From assembly GCA_020636025.1 (NCBI GenBank), contig JACJYQ010000003.1, forward strand, positions 372,001 to 436,000: a stretch of 64,000 nucleotides of DNA. The letters run 5' to 3'. How positions within the stretch are numbered: position 1 is the stretch's first letter; every line of letters starts with the position of its first letter. Below the pieces are notes generated by a model. The model saw nothing but the letters and a program-made list of their open reading frames with translations, did not search any database and was not told the DNA's origin. Origin of the DNA: Lewinellaceae bacterium. Its GTDB lineage: Bacteria > Bacteroidota > Bacteroidia > Chitinophagales > Saprospiraceae. The position numbers were made by a program, and so were the translations under genes. Below, piece after piece: positions 1 to 6,474 of the stretch.

Positions 1-286
1 CTTCTGAGGAACTAGTCAAACCTTCTAGATCGGTGGATTGGGCATTGAAGGAGGAATTACCTCGGCTGATCTCATCCTTCAATTGGTAGATGATACCTGC
101 ATAAACTTTTTCATTGAAATGATAACCGACTGTAATGCTTGGCTTGAAACTTCCTCCCGTAGGAAGTTCTCCTAGCCCAAAACCCACTTGCCAGTAATTC
201 TGTAAGTAATCCGTTCTTTCCTGGGCTAAACCAACATATCCGATAATTATTCCCAGTAGGAGTAATGTTATTTTTTTAGTATTCAT
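1..286 (-). CDS. Exported outer-membrane-type protein, N-terminal part only
   Basis: The reading frame starts at an ATG at 286 and runs off the left edge of the window, so only about 95 residues are visible. A signal peptide (MNTKKITLLLLGIIIGYVGL, then AQ) is followed by alternating polar and aromatic residues with GFGLGELPTGGSFKPSITVGYHF, typical of the first strands of a small Bacteroidota beta-barrel or porin-like protein. The C-terminus is not in the window and no specific function can be given. It is read on the same strand as the next two genes, but no operon can be demonstrated. Confidence 0.6.
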   Translation of the reverse strand, partial: MNTKKITLLLLGIIIGYVGLAQERTDYLQNYWQVGFGLGELPTGGSFKPSITVGYHFNEKVYAGIIYQLKDEISRGNSSFNAQSTDLEGLTSSSE

Positions 287-297
287 AATAATTTGAT

Positions 298-585
298 TTA
301 AGAGTGAACTATTCGAATGATTAGCTTGATAAGTTGTATAAGGACTACGCCAAAAATGGTGTTGACCGCCAGCATGATGAAGGTGGCACCGGTCAACCCA
401 AAATGGCGAATAGCCAGACTATCACCGATACTTGTTTCATTGCCAAACAATCGATTTACAATGACCCATGCATTAAGGTGTTCAGCCTCAGCACCAAGGA
501 TGTAATCAATAATGATCATGATGCAAATGGCCGCAATTGTGGCAATCGCATAGATCGAAAAAGGATAAGAGAGTAAAATTTTCAT
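298..585 (-). CDS. Small membrane protein, unknown function
   Basis: About 95 residues with two or three hydrophobic segments: one near the N-terminus (ILLSYPFSIYAIATIAAICI) and one near the C-terminus (FIMLAVNTIFGVVLIQLIKL). The frame is open to 630, but the MKILLSYPF start at 585 gives a normal hydrophobic N-terminus, whereas the longer version adds a basic leader. No family recognised. It ends 12 bp upstream of the exported protein gene on the same strand. Confidence 0.5.
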   Translation of the reverse strand: MKILLSYPFSIYAIATIAAICIMIIIDYILGAEAEHLNAWVIVNRLFGNETSIGDSLAIRHFGLTGATFIMLAVNTIFGVVLIQLIKLIIRIVHS

Positions 586-663
586 AATGCATTTATTTAA
601 TGTTCGAGGCAAAAGTCTCTCAAACATCAAGCATATGCATTAACATAGGTTAAGGAATGAAAA

Positions 664-1245
664 TCAGGGTTTTTTAGTGAGCTGTGCTCGAATTCGGCTG
701 AGGTGAATAGGGGTTATGCCCAAGTAGGAAGCAATATGATGCTGGGGAATTTTGTTTTCCAGGCCCGGATAGGCTTCCCTAAAAATCATGTAATTGGTAA
801 TCGCGTCATTGGTGACCATCTGAATGTCGTGCTTCTCTTTTTTAACCCATTCGCCTTCCAAAACTCTGAGCAGGAATGTTTCGAGACATCTGTGCGAAGC
901 AAATAGGTTCCTGAATCTGTGATACGAAAATTTTATCAATTGACAGGGTAATAATGCTTGAAAGGATAGCTGGCATGGGCTTTCAGTTAAAAGGGAGGTA
1001 AGGGCAGTTGGGAACATACCAGGTACAAAGAAAGTCTTGTTGTATTCATTGCCCTCTTTGCTGTAATATACCCGAATGACCCCTTCGGTCAGTAGATAGC
1101 AAAAATGGGTTCTCTCTCCAACCCGTATCAGATGATCATTTCGATCTAGAGAAACAGGTTCAAGGAGCTGCTCAAATTCTTCCCAAGCTTCATCGGTGAT
1201 GAGACTAATTTGATTGAGAGAGATATGTAATTTTTGAGCATCCAT
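664..1245 (-). CDS. Crp/Fnr-family transcriptional regulator
   Basis: 193 residues. The N-terminal two thirds have the cyclic-nucleotide-binding jelly-roll pattern of Crp/Fnr proteins (RNDHLIRVGERTHFCYLLTEG, then YYSKEGNEYNKTFFVPG), and the C-terminus has a helix-turn-helix (IASYLGITPIHLSRIRAQL). This is the single-domain-sensor type common in Bacteroidota, usually with an unknown ligand. The ATG lies only 7 bp from the last core-like sequence of the cassette array (1253-1260), so it is either the first chromosomal gene beyond the array or the gene of a cassette whose far end has been lost. Confidence 0.85.
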   Translation of the reverse strand: MDAQKLHISLNQISLITDEAWEEFEQLLEPVSLDRNDHLIRVGERTHFCYLLTEGVIRVYYSKEGNEYNKTFFVPGMFPTALTSLLTESPCQLSFQALLPCQLIKFSYHRFRNLFASHRCLETFLLRVLEGEWVKKEKHDIQMVTNDAITNYMIFREAYPGLENKIPQHHIASYLGITPIHLSRIRAQLTKKP

Positions 1246-1252
1246 CTAATGA

Positions 1253-1323
1253 CATACAACGGTGGCTTCCCTGTCAAACCGTAGCGTTAGCGTGCGGTTG
1301 GCAGGGAAGCGTTTGTTATCGGC
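1253..1323 (-). repeat. attC-like site of cassette C5 (last in array)
   Basis: On the plus strand the outer cores are CATACAAC (1253-1260) and GTTATCGGC (1315-1323). Between them, 1265-1281 (GCTTCCCTGTCAAACCG) pairs with 1295-1310 (CGGTTGGCAGGGAAGC), giving a 16-bp stem with one wobble pair and one unpaired A on the left arm, plus a 13-nt loop. The outer core does not pair perfectly with the inner one, as expected if the sequence beyond it belongs to another cassette or to the chromosome. Its sister is the site at 3534-3605. Confidence 0.75.
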
Positions 1324-1881
1324 ATTTTTAATTTGTGTTCATTCTGTTGCGAAATTATTTTCCGTCCTTTTTGATTATGCCCCACTTTGAAACAGAAAAT
1401 GAGTTCCCTTCAAACAGACTTTTCATGGTCAGCCATACTTCATCCATTATTTCTATTTCCCGTTTTGTATTATTATTTTTTACCGTCAGTTTGCCCAATA
1501 ATGTAAAACCACTAATTGGAATCTCTTCTTTAGTTGCTCTGTTAATGAGGACGGCATCTTTGAGTTCATAATGTTTTTCTATAATTTTTTCTGGCTCGTG
1601 ATCATGTAACATCTTTTTAAAAGTTCCTATGAACTGGTCAAGAAGAGCCTCTGTTCCGGTATTATGCCTTACTGCCATTTGTTTTGAGTTTATTTTCTCA
1701 GATTCGAAGTTGTTGTTTTCACTCTCAATTTTTATACCCGTAATTTCGGGGCGTCTTAGTTCAATTGTGGTGTTAATTGAACCTATCGCAACCTGGAAAA
1801 ATTGCTTCTTTAGATGACCCTGCCAATCCCTCTTTTCTATTTCCCTTAGTTCGACTAGACCTATATTTTTATACTTAGCAT

Positions 1882-3183
1882 CAGTAGTGTCCGGTTAAGG
1901 ATTTGAGATTGTGTTATAGTTCATTGAAATACAGGTTATTATAGAGGTTTTGATTTTAAACGATTTGAATTGATTCGAGCCTAAAAGATATTCGGGCATG
2001 AATCGAGGTAAATATGTTTTTGCCCAGTTAATGAGCCTGGTGGACCCAAATGAGTTTGGTCGATGCGTTGAACGCTACATGGGTAATCATCGTGTTCGAC
2101 AGTTCAGTTGCTGGCACCAATTCTTGTGTCTTAGTTTCGGCCAACTGACCCATCGTGAGAGTCTTCGCGATATTGTCGTTTGTCTTCAAGCGCATAATTC
2201 TAAGCTGTATCACCTAGGGTTAACCAAAGGAGTAAGCCGTAGTACACTTGCCGATGCGAATGAGCAACGCGATTGGCGTATTTACGCCGATCTGGCACAA
2301 GCTCTAATTCAAAAAGCCCGGGATTTGTATGCAGGAACAATTTTGGAAGAGGTCGATTTGGATAATTCCATCTATGCCCTGGATTCCACCACCATTGATT
2401 TGTGCCTCGAGGTTTTTTGGTGGGCCAAATTCCGGAAACACAAAGCAGCAGTGAAATTGCATACGCTTTTTGATATTCGTTGCCAGGTGCCGTGCTTTAT
2501 CCACATAACGGATGGATTGTTCCACGATGTGAATGTATTAGACATTCTGGACTTCGAAAAAGAAGCTTTTTACATCATGGACAGAGGTTACCTGGATTGG
2601 ATTCGGCTAAACTATATTCATCTCCAGGGAGCCTACTTTGTAACACGGGCAAAGAAAAACCTTGCCTTTGAACGCATTTATTCCAACACCGTGGATAAAA
2701 CCACGGGGCTGAGATGTGATCAGACCATTCGCTTAAAGAACTACTACGCTTCACTAGACTACCCCGAAAAGTTGCGAAGACTCAAATATTATGACAAAGA
2801 ACATGATAAAACATTCGTTTTCCTGACCAATAATTTTGATGTAGATGCCATGCAAATCACGCAGCTATACAAATACCGATGGCAGATCGAACTGTTTTTC
2901 AAATGGGTCAAGCAACACTTACGGATTAAGGTGTTCTGGGGCGAAAGTTCAAATGCTGTCAAAACTCAAATCTGGGTGGCAGTTTGCACTTATGTTCTGG
3001 TGGCGATTTTGCGAAAAACCCATCAAATCTCTATAAGCATGAACGAAATGTTACAAATTTTAAGCGTATCAGCTTTCGACAAAACACCTGTAAATCAATT
3101 ACTTACCAGTCCAAATTACAAAAACGAAAACCCCGATAACCCTAATCAATTGATTCTCTTTGACTTATAACCGGACACTACTG
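1882..3183 (+). mobile_element. IS4-family insertion sequence with 9-bp target duplication
   Basis: 1302 bp with perfect 16-bp terminal inverted repeats CAGTAGTGTCCGGTTA (1882-1897, complement at 3168-3183). It is flanked by the direct repeat ACTTAGCAT at 1873-1881 and 3184-3192. It carries one complete transposase gene and no passenger gene. The target is the nuclease gene of cassette C5, and the intact terminal repeats and exact duplication indicate a fairly recent insertion. Confidence 0.95.
1998..3170 (+). CDS. IS4-family DDE transposase
   Basis: 390 residues. An N-terminal DUF4372-like region (FAQLMSLVDPNEFGRCVERY) is followed by a transposase DDE domain. The first Asp lies in YALDSTTIDL, the second in YIMDRGYLDW, and the Glu in the YRWQIELFFKWVKQHL signature typical of the IS4 group (Y-(2)-R-(3)-E-(6)-K). 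The stop codon overlaps the right terminal repeat, and the frame is uninterrupted, so the enzyme is probably active. It is encoded on the strand opposite to the cassette genes it interrupts. Confidence 0.92.
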   Translation: MNRGKYVFAQLMSLVDPNEFGRCVERYMGNHRVRQFSCWHQFLCLSFGQLTHRESLRDIVVCLQAHNSKLYHLGLTKGVSRSTLADANEQRDWRIYADLAQALIQKARDLYAGTILEEVDLDNSIYALDSTTIDLCLEVFWWAKFRKHKAAVKLHTLFDIRCQVPCFIHITDGLFHDVNVLDILDFEKEAFYIMDRGYLDWIRLNYIHLQGAYFVTRAKKNLAFERIYSNTVDKTTGLRCDQTIRLKNYYASLDYPEKLRRLKYYDKEHDKTFVFLTNNFDVDAMQITQLYKYRWQIELFFKWVKQHLRIKVFWGESSNAVKTQIWVAVCTYVLVAILRKTHQISISMNEMLQILSVSAFDKTPVNQLLTSPNYKNENPDNPNQLILFDL

Positions 3184-3533
3184 ACTTAGCATATGAAATC
3201 CCATCTTCAGTAAATCCCATTTTAGATACAACAACGCCCTTGTTGATTCCCGAATCTTCTACGATTTCGGCTATTTTCATGACGATTTCTTTATTAATTT
3301 TTTTATCCCAGTACTTGCACTCTATGGCTGTCCGATAGTTATGAACACCGTCGGAATGACTTGCCAAGACATCTATTTGATGAGAAACACCTGACTTGCC
3401 TTTTACCTTACAAGTTCCTCCATACCCTACAATCTTGGTTCCGGCTGCGTTGCCCAGCGTCTCATAGATGTATTTGGTGATTTCTTCATATTCTTTCCAG
3501 TCCATAGTTTCTATTTGTGGGTCAATGTTAATT

Positions 3534-3605
3534 GCCGATAACTGTAGCTTCCCTGTCAAACAGTAGCGTAAGCGAGCGGTTGACAGGGAAGCTACAGTTA
3601 GCATC
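3534..3605 (-). repeat. attC-like site of cassette C4
   Basis: Plus-strand cores are GCCGATAAC (3534-3542, complement of the core at 1315) and GTTAGCATC (3597-3605, complement of the core at 4121). The arm 3543-3561 pairs with 3579-3596: 18 bp, perfect except for one unpaired A on the left arm. That extra A is at the same place as in the sister site at 1253-1323, with which it shares GCTTCCCTGTCAAAC and the loop word AGCG. The stop codon of the C4 gene overlaps the core. Confidence 0.82.
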
Positions 3606-4110
3606 AGCTTTCTTTTTCTTGATTTCTTTTCTCTTTATCTGTGTAAACGACATCTTTTCCCTGCAAGTAGTATTTCCTATAAATGTAAACACTAATCAAT
3701 GCGAACAAGACACCTATTGTATAAATGATTATCCGCATAAATTCAATTGTTTTTACGAATTCAGGGTCATGAACTAAATTCGATAATATTGGTTCGAATA
3801 ATTTGCTTGTTAAGTATCCAGTAATGAAACTTACTACTACTGTTGATAATGTATTGAAATTCGTTTTTTCTTCTTCGGAAAAGGGTGAATAAACCATCGC
3901 AATTAAAGTCCCTGTCAAAAGCCCAAAAATCCAAATCAAAAAAGATAAGGTTAAGTCAGAAGTTAATTCTTTTTCAACATGATAGTATATTATCAATGGA
4001 ATTACCGCAATGAAATATGAAACGACCATTGATATGTCAAAAATCAATTTATTTCTTCGATGAAATTTGGCAGGTACCTTTCCGATTTTTTGTTCTTCGT
4101 CTTTTTTCAT
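3604..4110 (-). CDS. Four-helix membrane protein, unknown (cassette C4)
   Basis: 168 residues with a charged N-terminus and predicted membrane segments near 24-43, 54-74, 88-105 and 124-145, followed by a lysine- and glutamate-rich cytoplasmic tail. No family recognised. It is the only gene of its cassette; the ATG is 11 bp from the C4 core at 4121 and the TGA overlaps the opposite core, a compactness characteristic of cassette genes. The low GC content matches the other cassettes rather than the chromosome to the right. Confidence 0.7.
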   Translation of the reverse strand: MKKDEEQKIGKVPAKFHRRNKLIFDISMVVSYFIAVIPLIIYYHVEKELTSDLTLSFLIWIFGLLTGTLIAMVYSPFSEEEKTNFNTLSTVVVSFITGYLTSKLFEPILSNLVHDPEFVKTIEFMRIIIYTIGVLFALISVYIYRKYYLQGKDVVYTDKEKRNQEKES

Positions 4111-4120
4111 TTTTTTAGTT

Positions 4121-4193
4121 GATGCTAACGGTCGCGTGTATGTGGCGTAGCCTGCCGATAGGTGGCTATGACATATACACAGTGTTAGGTAGC
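4121..4193 (-). repeat. attC-like site of cassette C3
   Basis: Plus-strand cores are GATGCTAAC (4121-4129) and GTTAGGTAGC (4184-4193). The arms 4136-4152 and 4164-4180 form an imperfect stem (GTGTATGTGGCGTAGCC against GGCTATGACATATACAC) with a 2-nt bulge and internal mismatches, and an 11-nt loop. The stem sequence is unrelated to that of the C4 and C5 sites, while the arrangement of cores is the same. Confidence 0.75.
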
Positions 4194-4208
4194 GTTTTTT
4201 TTACTTTT

Positions 4209-4502
4209 TTAGGTTAATAATCCGCAAATCAGCCCACCAATTAACCCCAATGCCATTATTGGTTTAAATGCCTTCGTTATCAAAGCATCTGGAAAACTCA
4301 TTACTCCGCCAATTATTAATCCCTTCAACCAACCCTGTATTGGCAAGTCAATGTTGAAAATAATAAACCCAATAGAAAACCTATTTACAAATGAAGCAAT
4401 AATTGCTTTTTGCTTATCTTCAAATTCCATAAAGAACATTGGTATTATTGAGGTAATTCCAAAAATTGTCCCAGCAATCAAACCTTTGATAATATTATTC
4501 AT
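4209..4502 (-). CDS. Small hydrophobic membrane protein (cassette C3)
   Basis: 97 residues, strongly hydrophobic, glycine-rich helices at about 3-24, 43-70 and 80-97 (GLIAGTIFGITSIIPMFF; GWLKGLIIGGVMSFP; IMALGLIGGLICGLL). No family recognised. It follows the DUF5655-like gene on the same strand with a 4-bp gap, so the two are probably co-transcribed and move together as a two-gene cassette. Confidence 0.65.
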   Translation of the reverse strand: MNNIIKGLIAGTIFGITSIIPMFFMEFEDKQKAIIASFVNRFSIGFIIFNIDLPIQGWLKGLIIGGVMSFPDALITKAFKPIMALGLIGGLICGLLT

Positions 4503-4506
4503 ATTT

Positions 4507-4851
4507 TCAACTTTTTAATTCGTAGGCAGATTTTAGCCAACTTATCAATTCTTTGTCAACATCATTAAGTTTTTCCAATTTAACTATATGCTTAAATCTG
4601 TTAGCAGATATTTTTTCAATTTTTTGTATTCTTTCACTCTCAATTTCAAAGTTTGTGTGAATTTTCAACAAGAGGTAGTTTTTCCGTGAGTAAACTCCAG
4701 CAAATCCCGATTTACTGTCCAAATGAATGCTTGACTTTTTAGGTAATTGAGTTACTGTTCCAAATTTTTCGCATTCGGTTATTAGTTTCTCGTAGATTTT
4801 GGAAACTATTGGTTCTTTATTTATCAAGTGGTCATTAACCGTATATTCCAT
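4507..4851 (-). CDS. DUF5655-like small protein (cassette C3)
   Basis: 114 residues, soluble, mixed alpha/beta. The centre (FAGVYSRKNYLLLKIHTNFE) resembles the DUF5655 pattern in which a conserved aromatic-Arg-Lys segment is followed by a strand of leucines, found alone or attached to restriction- and methyltransferase-like proteins. The assignment is by memory of the pattern and is tentative. First gene of cassette C3; the start is 19 bp from the core at 4871-4880. Confidence 0.55.
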   Translation of the reverse strand: MEYTVNDHLINKEPIVSKIYEKLITECEKFGTVTQLPKKSSIHLDSKSGFAGVYSRKNYLLLKIHTNFEIESERIQKIEKISANRFKHIVKLEKLNDVDKELISWLKSAYELKS

Positions 4852-4870
4852 TTGTTTGTTTTTTCGTAAT

Positions 4871-4968
4871 GCTACCTAACGTCGGCACTACCGTCAACCG
4901 CCGTTTGTGGGATAGCCTAGTGCGGTTGGCTGTTAGGCGGTGGTTGGCGGTAGTGCATAGTTAGTGGC
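4871..4968 (-). repeat. attC-like site of cassette C2
   Basis: Plus-strand cores are GCTACCTAAC (4871-4880) and GTTAGTGGC (4960-4968). The arm 4885-4903 (GCACTACCGTCAACCGCCG) pairs with part of 4936-4956 with one mismatch or bulge and wobble pairs, leaving an inner loop of about 32 nt. The longer size (98 bp) matches the size variability seen among attC sites. Confidence 0.75.
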
Positions 4969-4979
4969 TGTTTTTTCTT

Positions 4980-5591
4980 TTACTTTTCTCGTTTTATTGG
5001 ATCTGTCCTAAAGTATGCTTTCAATTGCATGCGATACTTTTTTTCTTGTCCGTTTGCGACTTCCCAAAAGTCCTGACTTATTAATTCAAGAATACCCTCA
5101 ATAGTTTCGCCTTCTTTAAAAGCCGGTTTTTCAACTAGTATCAATGTTTTATATGGACACGGTACTGACAATCCAAATGTTAATGTGGTGCCTGTTTTGT
5201 TCATCTTATAGATTTCTGCATCAGACTTTGCCAGGTGTGTAATTGTGCAACTGTCCTTAAACAAATCAAGATAGAATCCAAAACCAACAAACATACCCGC
5301 AAAACCTATAATATGAATAGTATCATTCTTAATAGTTGCAATAGTAAAGAACTCAATCTTTTTGTCATCTCCATATGTGTCAAAAATCAAACTGTCATTC
5401 TCAAACATTTTAATTTCCATGGAGCTCAGTGAAATGCCATTTGCCAAGAATATCGACTGTTCAACAGTCTCTTTTATGTTGTGATCTAACTCATATTTTA
5501 TGTTGGCATTTTGTTGCGCCTGAGAGTAACTCGTCAAAAAAACGAACAACGATGTGATGATGATAAATTGATTAATCATGCATTTATTCAT
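4980..5591 (-). CDS. Exported protein of unknown function (cassette C2)
   Basis: About 203 residues from the MNKCMINQFIIITSLFVFLT start at 5591. The frame is open to 5624, but the extra 11 residues would precede the signal peptide. The signal peptide ends near SYSQAQQ. The mature part is rich in short beta strands (SLIFDTYGDDKKIEFFTIA, LKAYFRTDPIK) without a recognised domain. Sole gene of its cassette, same strand as the others. Confidence 0.65.
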   Translation of the reverse strand: MNKCMINQFIIITSLFVFLTSYSQAQQNANIKYELDHNIKETVEQSIFLANGISLSSMEIKMFENDSLIFDTYGDDKKIEFFTIATIKNDTIHIIGFAGMFVGFGFYLDLFKDSCTITHLAKSDAEIYKMNKTGTTLTFGLSVPCPYKTLILVEKPAFKEGETIEGILELISQDFWEVANGQEKKYRMQLKAYFRTDPIKREK

Positions 5592-5646
5592 TTGCCTTGA
5601 TCTGCCTTCAAAAGGTGCCGTCATCTCTCCATTTTATCATTTCATG

Positions 5647-5782
5647 GCCACTAACGTTTGGCGTGTATGTGCAGTAGCGGATTAGAAGCACTTTCCTGTC
5701 CGTTTAGCACAAAGTTTCTTAGAAGCACAGACCTTCGATTTACCACTTCACCCGCTATTGTCACATACACGCTGTTACCTGC
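5647..5782 (-). repeat. attC-like site of super-cassette C1
   Basis: The largest site, 136 bp. Plus-strand cores are GCCACTAAC (5647-5655) and GTTACCTGC (5774-5782); the latter is the exact complement of GCAGGTAAC at 13903-13911, 8.1 kb away. The stem is 5661-5680 (GCGTGTATGTGCAGTAGCGG) with 5752-5772, with one extra base and wobble or mismatch positions. The 71-nt inner loop contains TTAGAAGCAC twice (5682 and 5719). Confidence 0.75.
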
Positions 5783-5939
5783 TGGCCTTCTGTCCATCGT
5801 GTCGTTATAAGCCTTGTTAGTATTGAGTTTTAGTGTCATTGTCTGCTGTGTTTTTCGAGCTATATGTCAGTGTATTTTTGTTTTTTTTGAAGCGTTGGAT
5901 TTTTTTTCTAAACAATTTTTGTCTGTATTGGCAAAGCAA

Positions 5940-5994
5940 GCTCTTTTGCAATTTTTGGCTTGGGTGGCTGGCTTGTGCGAATTGCAAATGTGCT
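5940..5994. repeat. Covarying hairpin, left copy, in super-cassette C1
   Basis: GCTCTTTTG precedes and CAAATGTGC closes a 9-bp perfect stem (5945-5953 with 5980-5988, TTTGCAATT/AATTGCAAA) around a 26-nt loop containing GGCTTGTG. The same frame words with a different but still perfectly paired stem occur at 13686-13745. The rest of 5783-6006 is noncoding and T-rich on the plus strand, downstream of the last gene of the operon. Confidence 0.6.
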
Positions 5995-6006
5995 TACTGG
6001 CGTTGG

Positions 6007-6294
6007 TTATTTCTTCTTTTTTAATGAGATTAGTAAACCAATTCCTACAATAACATCAATAATATTCCATATAGTTCTGCCTAAACTTATTTTTAAGAGA
6101 GGCTGAAATAAAATTGCCAATGCGATGTAAATAATCATTTCTGTTTGTTTACCTTCATTATGTGCTTGTAATGCTAAGATTCCAAAACCAACTAAGGCAA
6201 GAAATCTGACAAATTGATAAAATCCATAGGGCATATCAATTAAACATAGAAAGAATAATATCGCCAAAATTATTTTTATTGTTTTGCTTTCCAT
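6007..6294 (-). CDS. Small membrane protein, DUF6804-like (C1 operon)
   Basis: 95 residues with three predicted helices: IILAILFFLCLIDMPYGFYQ, LALVGFGILALQA, and the C-terminal IIDVIVGIGLLISL, followed by a lysine tail. The MPYGFYQFVRF and LGRTIWNIIDVIVG segments recall the small DUF6804 membrane proteins; this match is from memory and tentative. It starts 1 bp after the 55-aa gene upstream and is the last gene of the super-cassette operon. Confidence 0.7.
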   Translation of the reverse strand: MESKTIKIILAILFFLCLIDMPYGFYQFVRFLALVGFGILALQAHNEGKQTEMIIYIALAILFQPLLKISLGRTIWNIIDVIVGIGLLISLKKKK

Positions 6295-6295
6295 T

Positions 6296-6463
6296 TTATT
6301 TCCTTTTTTTGAACAAAATATTTAAAATCAGGTTTCCTAATTTACGTTCAACTCCAATTTTTGAGGTAGGAATTCCTGTTTTACGAGCGAATTTTTGCTT
6401 TATAGAAGTTATACCCAAAGCTCTTTTCCAAGAAAAGGAAAATCCATACTTCTTTTTTGCCAT
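6296..6463 (-). CDS. 55-aa basic protein (C1 operon)
   Basis: ATG at 6463, stop at 6296. The protein begins MAKKKYGFSFSWKRALG and continues with KQKFARKTGIPTSK and ERKLGNL before a lysine-rich end. It is highly basic with no membrane segment; the FSFSWKRALGI and RKTGIP words are, as I recall, a recurrent small-protein pattern in phage and mobile regions. It lies 11 bp after the DUF4407 gene and 1 bp before the DUF6804-like gene, so it is a genuine operon member although short. No function can be assigned. Confidence 0.6.
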   Translation of the reverse strand: MAKKKYGFSFSWKRALGITSIKQKFARKTGIPTSKIGVERKLGNLILNILFKKRK

Positions 6464-6474
6464 TTTTTTATTTA

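Larger units (their letters stand above)
1355..3505 (-). pseudogene. Mrr-like restriction endonuclease gene split by an IS (cassette C5)
   Basis: The N-terminal part (3505 down to 3184, start MDWKEYEEITKYIYETLG) has a PD-(D/E)XK-type pattern, IDVLASHSDG followed by AIECKYW, as in Mrr-like type IV restriction and related nucleases. Removing the IS (1882-3183) and one copy of the 9-bp duplication restores one open frame across the junction (SYAKYKNIGLVELREIEKRD) down to the TAA at 1355: 840 nt, 279 residues. The fragment 1355-1678, which looks like a separate 107-aa gene, is therefore only the C-terminus. The gene fills its cassette almost exactly: 37 bp from core to start, 32 bp from stop to core. 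A truncated N-terminal product with a short IS-encoded tail could still be made. The nuclease family is inferred by eye. Confidence 0.8.

Noticed and set aside
333..340. GTTGTATA as the missing far end of a sixth cassette
   Set aside because: It matches only seven bases of the expected GTTGTATG, lies inside a coding region and has no hairpin beside it; a seven-base match is expected by chance in this much sequence.
1355..1678. Independent 107-aa cassette gene
   Set aside because: It is in frame with the upstream nuclease part once the IS and one target repeat are removed, so it is the C-terminus of the interrupted gene.
3505..3604. N-terminal extension of the nuclease (frame open to 3604)
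   Set aside because: The extra residues translate the attC-like hairpin; the MDWKEYEE start at 3505 fits the fold and the cassette boundary.
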